In this document: positions 21,753-29,361 of the stretch, one piece after another
Numbering within the stretch: the stretch's first letter is position 1
Layout of the letters: every line of letters starts with the position of its first letter
NCBI GenBank assembly: GCA_002401445.1
Contig: NVTD01000002.1
Coordinates: 1 to 38,714 of the forward strand
Length of the DNA stretch: 38,714 nucleotides
From: Candidatus Wolfebacteria bacterium
GTDB lineage: Bacteria > Patescibacteriota > Minisyncoccia > Phycocordibacterales > GCA-2401445
Direction of reading: 5' to 3'
Notes under the pieces: generated by a model
Told to the model about the DNA's origin: nothing
The model's input: the letters and a program-made list of their open reading frames with translations, nothing else
The model's database searches: none
Position numbers and translations under genes: made by a program

Positions 21753-21884
21753 ATGAATCCCGTTAGAAACACCAGTCTTTAGTGTTATCAAATATGTTAA
21801 AAATTGAGAAAAAGAGTAGTATGTCGTATATATTATCAGTAATCTACGGAAACAACTTTGTTGTTTCCTGTTTCTAACGGGATG
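21753..21884. repeat. MITE-like repeat unit 2, supplying the M16 start codon
   Basis: It begins ATGAATCCCGTTAGAAAC and ends GTTTCTAACGGGATG, a 14-bp terminal inverted repeat (21757-21770 with 21870-21883). It carries the same 38-base module as unit 1 (21841-21878). The ATG at 21882 of the M16 gene is part of the terminal repeat. Confidence 0.6.
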
Positions 21885-23153
21885 AAATACAAGAAAAAAG
21901 TACTCAAAAATGGATTACGCATTATCGTAGTGCCAATGAAGGATAATCCAACAGTCACTGTAATGACTCTTGTTGAAGCCGGATCAAAATATGAAGATAA
22001 GAGTATAAACGGTCTCTCACACTTCCTAGAGCACATGTGTTTTAAAGGGACCAAACGACGACCAAATGCGATCGCTGTTTCGCAAGAACTTGATTCGATC
22101 GGTGCAAACTCTAATGCATATACGTCACATGAATATACTGGCTATTATGCAAAGGCTGGTGCAAAACAATTTGGGAAGATTCTCGATATTGTTGCTGATA
22201 TGTATATCAATCCGCTTTTCAAACAATCAGAAATTGATAAAGAACGGGGTGTGATTATAGAAGAAATAAACTTGTATCAGGACTTACCGATGCGTATAGT
22301 ATGGGATGTATACACAGAATTACTGTATGGAGATCAACCGGTAGGGAGAACTATTATTGGCCCAAAAGAAAACATAAACAAATTTACTTCAAAAGATTTT
22401 CGTACATATAGAGATAAGCATTATGTTGCCTCTGCAACGACAGTAATAGTCGCTGGGAATGTTGATACAACAAAAGTCTTTAAGGAGGTTGAGAAAGCAT
22501 TTGCTGGTATAAGTACTGGGAAAAAGGCAGGAAAGAAAAAAGTAGATGACTCACAGAAAAAAGCTAGTATTAAAACTAAATTTAAGAAAACCGACCAAGC
22601 ACATCTTATTTTGGGAGTACGTGGTGTGTCACTAAATAGCAAAGACAAAACAATTGCCGGTGTGTTGGCAGGAGTACTTGGGAAGGGAATGAGCTCACGA
22701 TTGTTTAGTAAGCTCCGAGATGAAATGGGAGTGTGCTATTACGTGCGCGCTGGGCATGATGCAGAAACTGATCATGGAGATTTCTCAATTTCAACAGGCG
22801 TTAGTGTTAATCGTGTCGAAGAAGTTATAGGTGTGTTGATTGATGAATTAAAGCGTTTGACTGTTGAAGAGGTTCCAGAAGAGGAACTTAAAAAGACAAA
22901 AGAAATTTTGAATGCGGGATTGATGTTAAATCTTGAGGCGTCTGATGATATTGCTGATTTCTTTGGTTTTCAAGAGCTTTATCATATGGATATTAATACT
23001 CCTGCGGAGGTGGCAAAGAAAATTCGTGCAGTAACGAGCAAAGATTTACTGCGAGTTGCAAAGAAATTGATCAAAACAGACAAGCTAAATCTTGCAATAG
23101 TTGGTCCATATAAAGATTCCAAGAAGTTCACTAAGCTATTAAAGATCAAATAG
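21882..23153 (+). CDS. M16 family zinc peptidase (insulinase-like)
   Basis: 423 residues, a single M16 half-pair unit. The inverted zinc motif HFLEH (47-51, in GLSHFLEHMCFKGTKRR) is intact, and EEINLYQDLP (near residue 125) gives the third ligand. The C-terminal half has the usual non-catalytic M16C domain (DQAHLILGVRGVSL, GMSSRLFSKLRDEMGVCY). Family members degrade peptides or process exported proteins. The ATG at 21882 lies inside the end of a repeat element. An upstream in-frame start at 21858 would use repeat sequence and is less likely. It has no signal peptide. Confidence 0.92.
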   Translation: MKYKKKVLKNGLRIIVVPMKDNPTVTVMTLVEAGSKYEDKSINGLSHFLEHMCFKGTKRRPNAIAVSQELDSIGANSNAYTSHEYTGYYAKAGAKQFGKILDIVADMYINPLFKQSEIDKERGVIIEEINLYQDLPMRIVWDVYTELLYGDQPVGRTIIGPKENINKFTSKDFRTYRDKHYVASATTVIVAGNVDTTKVFKEVEKAFAGISTGKKAGKKKVDDSQKKASIKTKFKKTDQAHLILGVRGVSLNSKDKTIAGVLAGVLGKGMSSRLFSKLRDEMGVCYYVRAGHDAETDHGDFSISTGVSVNRVEEVIGVLIDELKRLTVEEVPEEELKKTKEILNAGLMLNLEASDDIADFFGFQELYHMDINTPAEVAKKIRAVTSKDLLRVAKKLIKTDKLNLAIVGPYKDSKKFTKLLKIK

Positions 23154-23212
23154 GGCATAATAAGCAACAATGTACACAGGTCTTCCACATTCCGTTTTTT
23201 AGTGACGGGTGG

Positions 23213-23218
23213 TATCAT
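23213..23218 (+). promoter_or_regulatory. -10 hexamer, probable leaderless promoter
   Basis: TATCAT ends 6 bases before the ATG at 23225. The -35 is poor. Confidence 0.35.
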
Positions 23219-23224
23219 TGAAGA

Positions 23225-24316
23225 ATGATAAAGAATTCTCCATCACGTGACTTAGTTGTCACAGTTACATCAGGATCGTTTATAAAAGCAGCATTAGTTG
23301 TTTTGTTAGTGTACTTACTATTTGTACTTCGAGATATTGTTCTAATCGTACTTACTTCTGTTGTAATCGCATCAGCTATAGAACCTATCACTAGATGGTT
23401 TGGGAATCATCGTATAGGACGTCTTCCCGCTGTTATAATAACGTATCTCATTGTAAGCTCTATACTTGTTAGTATTTTTTACTTCTTTGTGCCGCCACTT
23501 TTGGATGAATCAATGGGACTGCTTTCAACCCTTCCACAATACCTTGATAAAGTAACTATATGGAATCCTGCATCTCAGTCAGGAGTGAACGAAGGATTGA
23601 TACCTCTTGCACAAAACCTAAGTCAGACACTTTCTATTGGAGATGTGATATCCGAGTTTCGAGTATTTCTTGCAGGATTTTCACCAAGTGTAGTTCAAGC
23701 TGTTAGTGCGATATTTGGAGGCGCTTTTGGATTTATGTTGATTGTCGTACTTTCATTTTATCTTGCCGTGTTAGAAGACGGCGTCAGTGCATTTCTCCGA
23801 GTTGTAACTCCAGTTCGTCAGGAGAAATACGTCCTAGATTTGTGGAAGAGATCCCAGCGTAAAATTGGGCAATGGATGCAAGGGCAGTTTTTGTTGGGTC
23901 TAATAATCGGAGTACTGACTTATTTAGGGTTGGTTATATTGCAGGTACCGTATGCATTTATACTTGCATTGTTCGCAGCAATGATGGAATTGATTCCTAT
24001 ATTTGGTCCTATTATTGCAGCTGTTCCTGCAATCGCCTTAGGATTTTCAGGTGGAGGAGTAACTCTTGCTTTGATTGTGGTTGGATTTTACGTAATTATT
24101 CAACAGTTTGAGAACCATCTCATTTATCCTCTTGTAGTTAGGAAGGTTGTCGGAGTACCCCCGTTGCTGGTAATCCTCTCGTTACTTATTGGATTCCAGC
24201 TCGCGGGATTCTTGGGTGTAATACTTTCAGTTCCTATTGCAGCTGCTGTAAAGGAATATATCGATGATATTCAAAAAGACAAAAGAGACGAAGGAGAGAA
24301 GTTGCTGAAAGATTAA
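23225..24316 (+). CDS. AI-2E/PerM-family transporter
   Basis: 363 residues with about eight hydrophobic segments. The order fits the AI-2E transporter (DUF20, PerM) family: two helices after a short N terminus, a soluble stretch (about 95-150), then the paired C-terminal helices. Motifs include FVPPLLDESMGLLSTLPQY, IGQWMQGQFLLGLIIGVLTYLGL, IPIFGPIIAAVPAIALG and QQFENHLIYPLVVRKVVGVPPLLVI, the last being the conserved P-x-V-V/M-G family block. The transported substrate is not known, and the name does not imply AI-2 signalling here. It ends in a charged cytoplasmic tail. Confidence 0.9.
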   Translation: MIKNSPSRDLVVTVTSGSFIKAALVVLLVYLLFVLRDIVLIVLTSVVIASAIEPITRWFGNHRIGRLPAVIITYLIVSSILVSIFYFFVPPLLDESMGLLSTLPQYLDKVTIWNPASQSGVNEGLIPLAQNLSQTLSIGDVISEFRVFLAGFSPSVVQAVSAIFGGAFGFMLIVVLSFYLAVLEDGVSAFLRVVTPVRQEKYVLDLWKRSQRKIGQWMQGQFLLGLIIGVLTYLGLVILQVPYAFILALFAAMMELIPIFGPIIAAVPAIALGFSGGGVTLALIVVGFYVIIQQFENHLIYPLVVRKVVGVPPLLVILSLLIGFQLAGFLGVILSVPIAAAVKEYIDDIQKDKRDEGEKLLKD

Positions 24317-24330
24317 TAATAGGCTAGTCT

Positions 24331-24357
24331 AAAGGGATTCAATTAATGAGTCCCTTT
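24331..24357 (+). terminator. Hairpin and T tract abutting the metG start codon
   Basis: AAAGGGATTCA, loop ATTAA, TGAGTCCCTTT (one G·U) is followed by TAA and then the ATG at 24362. It can terminate the upstream transcript or act as a leader structure of metG. Confidence 0.6.
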
Positions 24358-24361
24358 TAAT

Positions 24362-25795
24362 ATGGCAAAAGAAAAGAATACATTTTATATAACGACTCCT
24401 ATTTTCTATCCAAATGCGGAGCTACATATGGGGGGTGCTTATACGACCACCCTCTGCGATATTTTGGCACGTTATAATCGAGCTCAAGGTAAGGAAGTAT
24501 ATTTCCTAACTGGTGCTGATGAAAATACTGAGAAGGTTGTTCGCGCTGCAGAAAGTGCGGGTGAAGAGACCGGAGCGTATCTTAATAGTATTGTTGCAAA
24601 GTTCAAAGATCTTTTTGGGTTGCTAAATATTGAGTACGATCAATTTATACGTACATCAGACAAGGAAAATCATTGGCCTGGTGCGAAGCTTGTATGGAGG
24701 CAATTAGAGGAAGCAGGAGATATATACAAGTCTTCATATAATGGATTGTATTGTGTTGGTCATGAAGCCTTCATGACAGAAAAGGATTTAGTGGATGGGA
24801 AGTGTCCTGATCACAACGAAGAACCCCAAGTAATTGAAGAGGAGAATTATTTCTTCCGTCTTTCGAAATACACGGAGGTGCTGAAAGAAAAAATTGAGAG
24901 TGATGAGTTAGTGATACTTCCGAGTGAACGCAAGAACGAAATATTGTCACTGCTAAATGACGGGTTAGAGGATATTAGTTTTTCACGACCAAAAGACAAA
25001 GTAACTCTGGGTATTCCTGTTCCTAATGATCCAGAACAGGTAATGTACGTGTGGTGCGATGCCCTCACTAACTATATTAGTGCATTAGGGTATGGTCGAG
25101 AGAGTCAGTTGTTTGATAAATTCTGGCCAGCTAATGTCCATGTGATTGGGAAAGATATATTACGTTTTCATGCAGCGATATGGCCGGCGATGTTGTTGTC
25201 TGCAGGGTTACCATTACCAAAAACTATTTTGGTGCATGGAATGATTACATCCGGAGGAAAGAAAATGTCAAAGACATTAGGAAATGTAATTGACCCTACA
25301 AATTTAATCGATACACATGGAGGTGAGGCTGTGAGGTATTTTCTTGCGCGTCACATCTCTACATTCAACGATGGAGATATAACCACAGAGCGTTTTCATG
25401 ACGCATATACTGCGGATTTGGTAAATGGTATTGGGAATCTTACAAATCGAATTCTTAAAATGTCAGAAACACATCTTACTTCTGGTGTGGTTCTTGACGA
25501 TGTAGTCTATCCCGAAGAGTATGACAGTGCATTTAGAGAGAACAATGTTCAAAAGGCTACAGAATATGTGTGGAAGCAAATAGGGGATTTAGACCAAAAG
25601 ATTCAAGATACAGAACCGTTCAAATTGGTTAAAGAAGATGTCGAGAAAGCAAAGACACTAATTGAAGAACTCGTTCAAGAACTAAACGTTATTGCGATAT
25701 TGCTTGTACCAATACTTCCCGAAACTTCAGAAAAGATTATCGCGGCTATTAAGGAAAACAAAAAACCTGAGGAGCCACTGTTTCCGAGGAAATAA
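24362..25795 (+). CDS. metG: Methionyl-tRNA synthetase, with an altered HIGH motif
   Basis: 477 residues, class I, lacking the C-terminal EMAP-like tRNA-binding extension. Family pattern: TTPIFYPNAELHMGGAYTTTLCDILARYNR, then KMSKT (301-305, in GGKKMSKTLGNVIDP). The signature HIGH is HMGG (22-25): the second histidine is glycine. Other family residues are normal, including FLTGADENTEKV and WCDALTNYISALGYG. The zinc knuckle is reduced (single YCVGHEAFMTEKDLVDGKCPDH). It is probably active, since both first His and KMSK are kept, but the substitution is worth noting. Its start is abutted by a hairpin. Confidence 0.95.
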   Translation: MAKEKNTFYITTPIFYPNAELHMGGAYTTTLCDILARYNRAQGKEVYFLTGADENTEKVVRAAESAGEETGAYLNSIVAKFKDLFGLLNIEYDQFIRTSDKENHWPGAKLVWRQLEEAGDIYKSSYNGLYCVGHEAFMTEKDLVDGKCPDHNEEPQVIEEENYFFRLSKYTEVLKEKIESDELVILPSERKNEILSLLNDGLEDISFSRPKDKVTLGIPVPNDPEQVMYVWCDALTNYISALGYGRESQLFDKFWPANVHVIGKDILRFHAAIWPAMLLSAGLPLPKTILVHGMITSGGKKMSKTLGNVIDPTNLIDTHGGEAVRYFLARHISTFNDGDITTERFHDAYTADLVNGIGNLTNRILKMSETHLTSGVVLDDVVYPEEYDSAFRENNVQKATEYVWKQIGDLDQKIQDTEPFKLVKEDVEKAKTLIEELVQELNVIAILLVPILPETSEKIIAAIKENKKPEEPLFPRK

Positions 25796-25885
25796 TCCTT
25801 CGGCAGGCTCAGGACGAGTTCCTTCGGTGGATTCGACAAGCTCACCACAGGCAAGTCCTTCGGTAAACTCAGGACCAAAGGCTTA
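25796..25885. repeat. Cluster of CCTTCGG...CTCAGGA short repeats
   Basis: Three imperfect copies are present: TCCTTCGGCAGGCTCAGGA, TCCTTCGGTGGATTCGACAA and TCCTTCGGTAAACTCAGGA. They follow the metG stop directly. Repeats of this kind are widespread in intergenic DNA of assembled candidate-phylum genomes, and nothing shows a function. Confidence 0.6.
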
Positions 25886-25895
25886 GGACATATAG

Positions 25896-25922
25896 AAAAA
25901 ACGAGCATGGCTCGGTTTTTCT
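25896..25922 (+). terminator. Intrinsic terminator
   Basis: AAAAAACGAGC, loop ATG, GCTCGGTTTTT. Confidence 0.8.
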
Positions 25923-25927
25923 TTGTG

Positions 25928-25936
25928 TGATATAAC
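25928..25936 (+). promoter_or_regulatory. Extended -10 promoter, probably leaderless
   Basis: TGaTATAAC ends 6 bases before the ATG at 25943. Confidence 0.45.
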
Positions 25937-25942
25937 TCCATT

Positions 25943-26698
25943 ATGCAGATCATACCAATACACACACGTGTGCTGACTCCACCAAAAGATGATTTACTTG
26001 AGGTGATTAAGGAATCAATCTCTGAAATAAATGAGAAGAGTATTTTGGTTGTATCGTCTAAGGTCGTGGCGATACATGAAGGAAGATGTATCTCATCTGA
26101 AAAAATAGATAAAGTAGATTTAATTAAACAAGAAGCAGATAAATATTTACCAAATGATGTAACTCCTGACAGAAAGTATCCTGTTACTATTACAAATCAC
26201 GTCATACTTGGAAGTGCTGGCGTAGATGAAAGTAATGGAAACGGATATTATATTTTACTTCCCAAAGATTCTATGAAATCTGCTGAGGAGATAAGAGATT
26301 TTATAAAAAGTGAATATCATGTAAAAGATGTTGGTGTAATAATTACTGATTCATATTCAACACCAATGCGACGCGGGGCAATAAATATTTCATTGGGATA
26401 TGCTGGATTCAACCCACTCGTTGATTATCGTGGAGAGAAAGATATTTTTGATCGTTCTTTCCAAGTATCTGTCGCGAATGTTGTAGATGGATTAGCAGCT
26501 GCGTCTGGGGTTTCGATGGGAGAGGGTAGTACACAGACTCCGCTATCAATGATAACCAGCCTCCCTAAAAGTATAGAGTTCACGGAAGTGAATACAATGG
26601 CAAAAGATTTAGATTTCTTTGTTGATATGGAGAGTGATCGTTTTAAATTCTTATTGGATAAACTCCCGTGGCAAAAAGGAGGAAGTGATGTAAAGTAA
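25943..26698 (+). CDS. F420-0:gamma-glutamyl ligase-like protein
   Basis: 251 residues, near the usual length of the family. Motifs: the N-terminal IIPIHTRVLTPPKDDLLEVI, ILVVSSKVVAIHEGRC, and the metal/nucleotide-binding DVGVIITDSYSTPMRRGAINISLGYAGFNPL and DGLAAASGVSMGEGSTQTPLSMI. This matches the F420-0:gamma-glutamyl ligase (CofE-like) fold, which adds glutamates by an amide bond using GTP. No other F420 genes are visible. Members in bacteria without F420 have been proposed to act on folates, which fits folA and thyA in this window, but the substrate is inferred only. The tatD gene follows after 4 bases. Confidence 0.85.
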   Translation: MQIIPIHTRVLTPPKDDLLEVIKESISEINEKSILVVSSKVVAIHEGRCISSEKIDKVDLIKQEADKYLPNDVTPDRKYPVTITNHVILGSAGVDESNGNGYYILLPKDSMKSAEEIRDFIKSEYHVKDVGVIITDSYSTPMRRGAINISLGYAGFNPLVDYRGEKDIFDRSFQVSVANVVDGLAAASGVSMGEGSTQTPLSMITSLPKSIEFTEVNTMAKDLDFFVDMESDRFKFLLDKLPWQKGGSDVK

Positions 26699-26702
26699 TG
26701 AT

Positions 26703-27617
26703 ATGAAATATATAGATTGCCATGCACATGTGAATTTTGATGCCTATGCGGAAGACCGCGATGAGGTTATTAAACGTGCTCTAGATGATAATACGTGGAT
26801 CATTAATGTTGGTACACAATTAGATACTGCTAAATTTGCTGTGGAACTTGCTGAAAAATATAATGAAGGCGTATATGCAATTGTTGGACTACATCCAGTA
26901 CATACTAGTGCGTCATATCATGACGAGTCTGAGATAGGAGAAGGAGGTAAAGAGTTTACCCCTCACCTTTTTTCCACAAAAGAAAAGGGTTTACCCCTCA
27001 CCACTTTTTCTAAAAAAAGTGGTGAGGGGTTTACATCGCGAGGTGAGGAATTTGAAATGGAATCATATAGAGAGCTAGCGAAGCATCCGAAGGTTGTTGC
27101 GATTGGTGAATGCGGATTGGATTATTTTCATATGGAGGGTGATACGAAAGCGATTCAAGAGAAAGCGTTTCGAGGGCAAATAGAACTTGCAAAGAGTGTC
27201 GGTAAGCCTCTTATGTTGCATATACGAAATGGCAACGGAGAAATAGGAAATGCATATTCTGACGCTCTTGCGATATTGGATGATTACCCAGAGGTTATTG
27301 GTAACGTACATTTTTTTGCAGGAACAGTCGAGGATGCGGAAGCATTTTTGTCACGAGGATTTTATATTTCATTTACAGGAGTCATAACATTTGCAGAGGA
27401 CTATGAAAAACTTGTTCGTGCTGTGCCACTGAATCGAATACTCAGTGAGACAGATTGTCCCTTTGTTACCCCAAAACCGTACCGTGGGAAGAGAAACGAG
27501 CCATTGTATGTGCAAGAGGTGGTGAAGAAGATTGCAGAGATTAAAGAGGAAAGCCTCGAGATAGTGGCGGAGAAATTGTTTGAAAATGCTGAGAGGTTTT
27601 TTGGATTTAAGAAATAA
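26703..27617 (+). CDS. TatD-family metal-dependent hydrolase with in-frame repeat insertion
   Basis: 304 residues, longer than the usual 255-265. Metal ligands are in place: HAH (H7, H9 in IDCHAHVNF), GECGLDYF, HIRNG, HFFAGT and SETDCPFVTP. TatD proteins are 3'-5' DNA exonucleases or hydrolases linked to DNA breakdown and repair. Residues about 80-118 (from ESEIGEGGK to SRGEEFEMES) are not family sequence: they are encoded by 26958-27030, which contains a palindromic repeat also found at 28286. The gene stays in frame, and the insertion falls between two core strands, in the region corresponding to a surface loop, so the enzyme may remain active. It follows the ligase gene after 4 bases. Confidence 0.9.
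   Translation: MKYIDCHAHVNFDAYAEDRDEVIKRALDDNTWIINVGTQLDTAKFAVELAEKYNEGVYAIVGLHPVHTSASYHDESEIGEGGKEFTPHLFSTKEKGLPLTTFSKKSGEGFTSRGEEFEMESYRELAKHPKVVAIGECGLDYFHMEGDTKAIQEKAFRGQIELAKSVGKPLMLHIRNGNGEIGNAYSDALAILDDYPEVIGNVHFFAGTVEDAEAFLSRGFYISFTGVITFAEDYEKLVRAVPLNRILSETDCPFVTPKPYRGKRNEPLYVQEVVKKIAEIKEESLEIVAEKLFENAERFFGFKK
26958..27030. repeat. Palindromic repeat inside tatD
   Basis: ACCCCTCACCACTTTTT (26993-27009) and its exact complement (27014-27030) form a 17-bp inverted repeat. One more left half (ACCCCTCACCTTTTTT) precedes it at 26958-26973. The same 15-bp core with a complete inverted repeat recurs at 28286-28322. Confidence 0.75.
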
Positions 27618-27625
27618 AGAATAAA

Positions 27626-27660
27626 AAACCACCCGTAGACGTATGTCTGCGGGGGGGTAA
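27626..27660 (+). terminator. Degenerate terminator of tatD
   Basis: CCACCCGTAGAC and GTCTGCGGGGGGG form most of a stem after AAAAAA, but the T tract expected after it is replaced by TAAAGAG. Confidence 0.4.
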
Positions 27661-27684
27661 AGAGATATTCTTGGCGCGTATAGC

Positions 27685-28140
27685 TTAGGAAGAACCAAAC
27701 AAACCGCTTATGAGTGTCGGGAGATCGGAGGATTTTTTGTAAACAACAATTTCCCAGTTTTTTCTTACCGCTGCTTGTACCCGGAAATCGATGGCGTCAG
27801 GGAATTGCTCGAAAACCGCTACCCAAAATATTGAACGAAGAGCTGATTCTCGTTTTCTGGCAAGGGTCCAACGATTCATTGCTTGGAAGTATTTTGGAGT
27901 ATCTTTTGCAGTGGAGAAAGTTCTGATAATAAATATTGTTATATCCAGCACTTCTTTTTTTAGGCCTTCCGCCAAACCATAACATCTCTTTGCTTCCTCA
28001 TTTGTAAGTGTTCCCAGGGGCATTTCTCCAAGTTCGATTTCACGTGTCGGTTTAATAAGAGATTTTTGATTACCTGGAGAAAGAAGAGTGTGAATGATTT
28101 GTATGAATGGTTTGGGGGATTCTGTTTTTGTTTCTACCAT
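27685..28140 (-). CDS. Hypothetical protein
   Basis: 151 residues, not recognised. Soluble, with no signal peptide. The ATG at 28140 is preceded by a strong ribosome-binding site (AAGGAG, 7 bases away), rare in this window. A helical stretch (LTNEEAKRCYGLAEGLKKEVLD.., RWTLARKRESALRSIFWVAVFEQ) and a C-terminal AAVRKNWEIVVYKK strand are visible. Several TATAAT-like boxes lie 40-60 bases upstream, without a clear choice. It converges on tatD, with a weak terminator between. Confidence 0.6.
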   Translation of the reverse strand: MVETKTESPKPFIQIIHTLLSPGNQKSLIKPTREIELGEMPLGTLTNEEAKRCYGLAEGLKKEVLDITIFIIRTFSTAKDTPKYFQAMNRWTLARKRESALRSIFWVAVFEQFPDAIDFRVQAAVRKNWEIVVYKKSSDLPTLISGLFGSS

Positions 28141-28285
28141 TGTTAGGCTCCTTAGGTTTTTGGTTAATGTGGTTTAACAATCTAATATAATTGTACATTA
28201 TATTTTATCTCTGTTAAATATTTTTCGAAGTAAAGACCTTGAACACCTTGCATATTTATGGTAATGTAATGAAATCTCGGGGGAA

Positions 28286-28322
28286 ACCCCTCACCTTTTT
28301 GTTTTCCAAAAAGGTGAGGGGT
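28286..28322. repeat. Intergenic copy of the tatD palindrome
   Basis: ACCCCTCACCTTTTT (28286-28300), spacer GTTTTCC, then the 15-base complement (28308-28322). The tatD copies use the same core. Confidence 0.75.
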
Positions 28323-28353
28323 AAATTCCTAATCGATTTAAGACAGGTGTGCT

Positions 28354-28359
28354 TATAAT
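28354..28359 (+). promoter_or_regulatory. -10 hexamer upstream of rpsF
   Basis: TATAAT lies 39 bases before the rpsF ATG; the -35 is not clear. Confidence 0.4.
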
Positions 28360-28398
28360 TGTACGTATCTAGCGGGATAAATAATTAATTTATAAACA

Positions 28399-28959
28399 AT
28401 GACAGAAAATATAACTACCGATACTCCTGATGTTGGGCCGAGCGCAAGCGAAGTCTTAGATGAGGGGAAGAAGATCTACGAAGTCAGCTATTGGTTGGTA
28501 CCATTGATTGCAGAGGAAGGCGTACCAGCAAAAGTAACTGAGATCAAAGATGCACTTACCAAGTTCGGTGCTACCCTGGTATCTGAAGAGATGCCAAAAA
28601 TGCAACCTATTGCATATAATATGAAGAAAGTGATCAAGAATGATCGTCATACTTTCTCTAACGGGTACTTCGGATGGATTAAGTTTGAGGGAGAGATTGA
28701 AAATACAGAAGCCATTGGTAAATGGTTCAAGGATAGTGATGACATTATTCGTCACCTCGTAATCTCTACAGTGCGAGGGGATACTCGAGCACCAAAGAAG
28801 TTACAGACATCTCGAACCGAAGGAGAGCCAGCTACAATATCAAAACCTGGTGTTGGTGCGGCAGGAGCGAAAAAGGATGTTAAGGAAAGTGAAAAGCCAG
28901 CAGCACCAATTTCTGAGGCTGAGCTTGATAAGACCATTGAGGAATTAGTGGTTGAATAA
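28399..28959 (+). CDS. rpsF: 30S ribosomal protein S6 with long C-terminal tail
   Basis: 186 residues against about 100-135 typically. The S6 core runs from about 27 to 128 (KIYEVSYWLVPLIAEEGVPAKVTEIKDALTKFGATLVSEEMPKMQPIAYNMKK..FGWIKFE..DIIRHLVIS). A 25-residue N-terminal and a 55-residue Ala/Pro/Lys/Glu-rich C-terminal extension (from about 132, GEPATISKPGVG...LDKTIEELVVE) surround it. S6 pairs with S18 on the platform of the small subunit, and rpsR lies two genes downstream as in the usual rpsF-ssb-rpsR operon. A 400-base region of structured repeats separates it from ssb. Confidence 0.95.
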   Translation: MTENITTDTPDVGPSASEVLDEGKKIYEVSYWLVPLIAEEGVPAKVTEIKDALTKFGATLVSEEMPKMQPIAYNMKKVIKNDRHTFSNGYFGWIKFEGEIENTEAIGKWFKDSDDIIRHLVISTVRGDTRAPKKLQTSRTEGEPATISKPGVGAAGAKKDVKESEKPAAPISEAELDKTIEELVVE

Positions 28960-29098
28960 TTATTAACGACGTAGAGCGAGAGAAGTACAAAAGTGAATCT
29001 TTTGTACTTCCGAGCCGAGGAGTTAATATAGGGTCAATACCCCGATGCTCTGAGTAGAGGATCCTTTATTAGTATAGTAACGAGTTTGGTGAGTGCAC
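28960..29098 (+). other. Downstream spacer of rpsF with one strong hairpin
   Basis: AAGTACAAAAG (28983-28993), loop TGAAT, CTTTTGTACTT (28999-29009) is a perfect 11-bp stem with no T tract, so it may stabilise the rpsF mRNA end. Nothing else recognisable lies here. Confidence 0.6.
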
Positions 29099-29246
29099 AA
29101 AATACTTCGTCGTCGATTCACCTCTGATAAAAATCAGAGGACGCCATCCAGGACGGATGGCTACGACGACATAAGTATATTCTAAAGTTCATTATAGATT
29201 ATCAATAACGAACGTAGTGGTTGCATAAAATACTTTACACTTGTGT
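29099..29246 (+). repeat. Three-way-junction repeat, copy 1
   Basis: AAAATACTTCGTCGTCG opens the unit and CGACGACATAAGTATATT closes the outer stem (29164-29181). Inner hairpin 1: CCTCTGAT, AAAA, ATCAGAGG (29121-29140). Inner hairpin 2: GCCATCC, AGGAC, GGATGGC (29143-29161). The tail contains a second AAAATACTT (29227-29235) and AACGTAGTG (29211-29219), which is inverted in copy 2. Confidence 0.85.
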
Positions 29247-29361
29247 AAAATACTTCGTCGTCGATTTTCTTCCGATAGAAATCGGAAGACGCTACCTTGG
29301 AGAGGTAGCTACGACGACATAAGTATATTCTAAGCTCACTACGTTCACTAAGAAAATACTT
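29247..29361 (+). repeat. Three-way-junction repeat, copy 2, ending at the ssb ATG
   Basis: It opens AAAATACTTCGTCGTCG and closes ACGACGACATAAGTATATT. Hairpin 1: CTTCCGAT, AGAA, ATCGGAAG (29269-29288). Hairpin 2: GCTACCT, TGGAG, AGGTAGC (29291-29309). Both arms change together relative to copy 1, so pairing is kept. The tail CACTACGTTCACTAAG then AAAATACTT (29353-29361) touches the ATG at 29362. Confidence 0.85.

Noticed and set aside
21703-21878. Repeated 38-base sequence as a CRISPR array
   Set aside because: Only two copies with about 100 bases between, internal palindromes, terminal inverted repeats and no cas genes; fits a MITE-like element.
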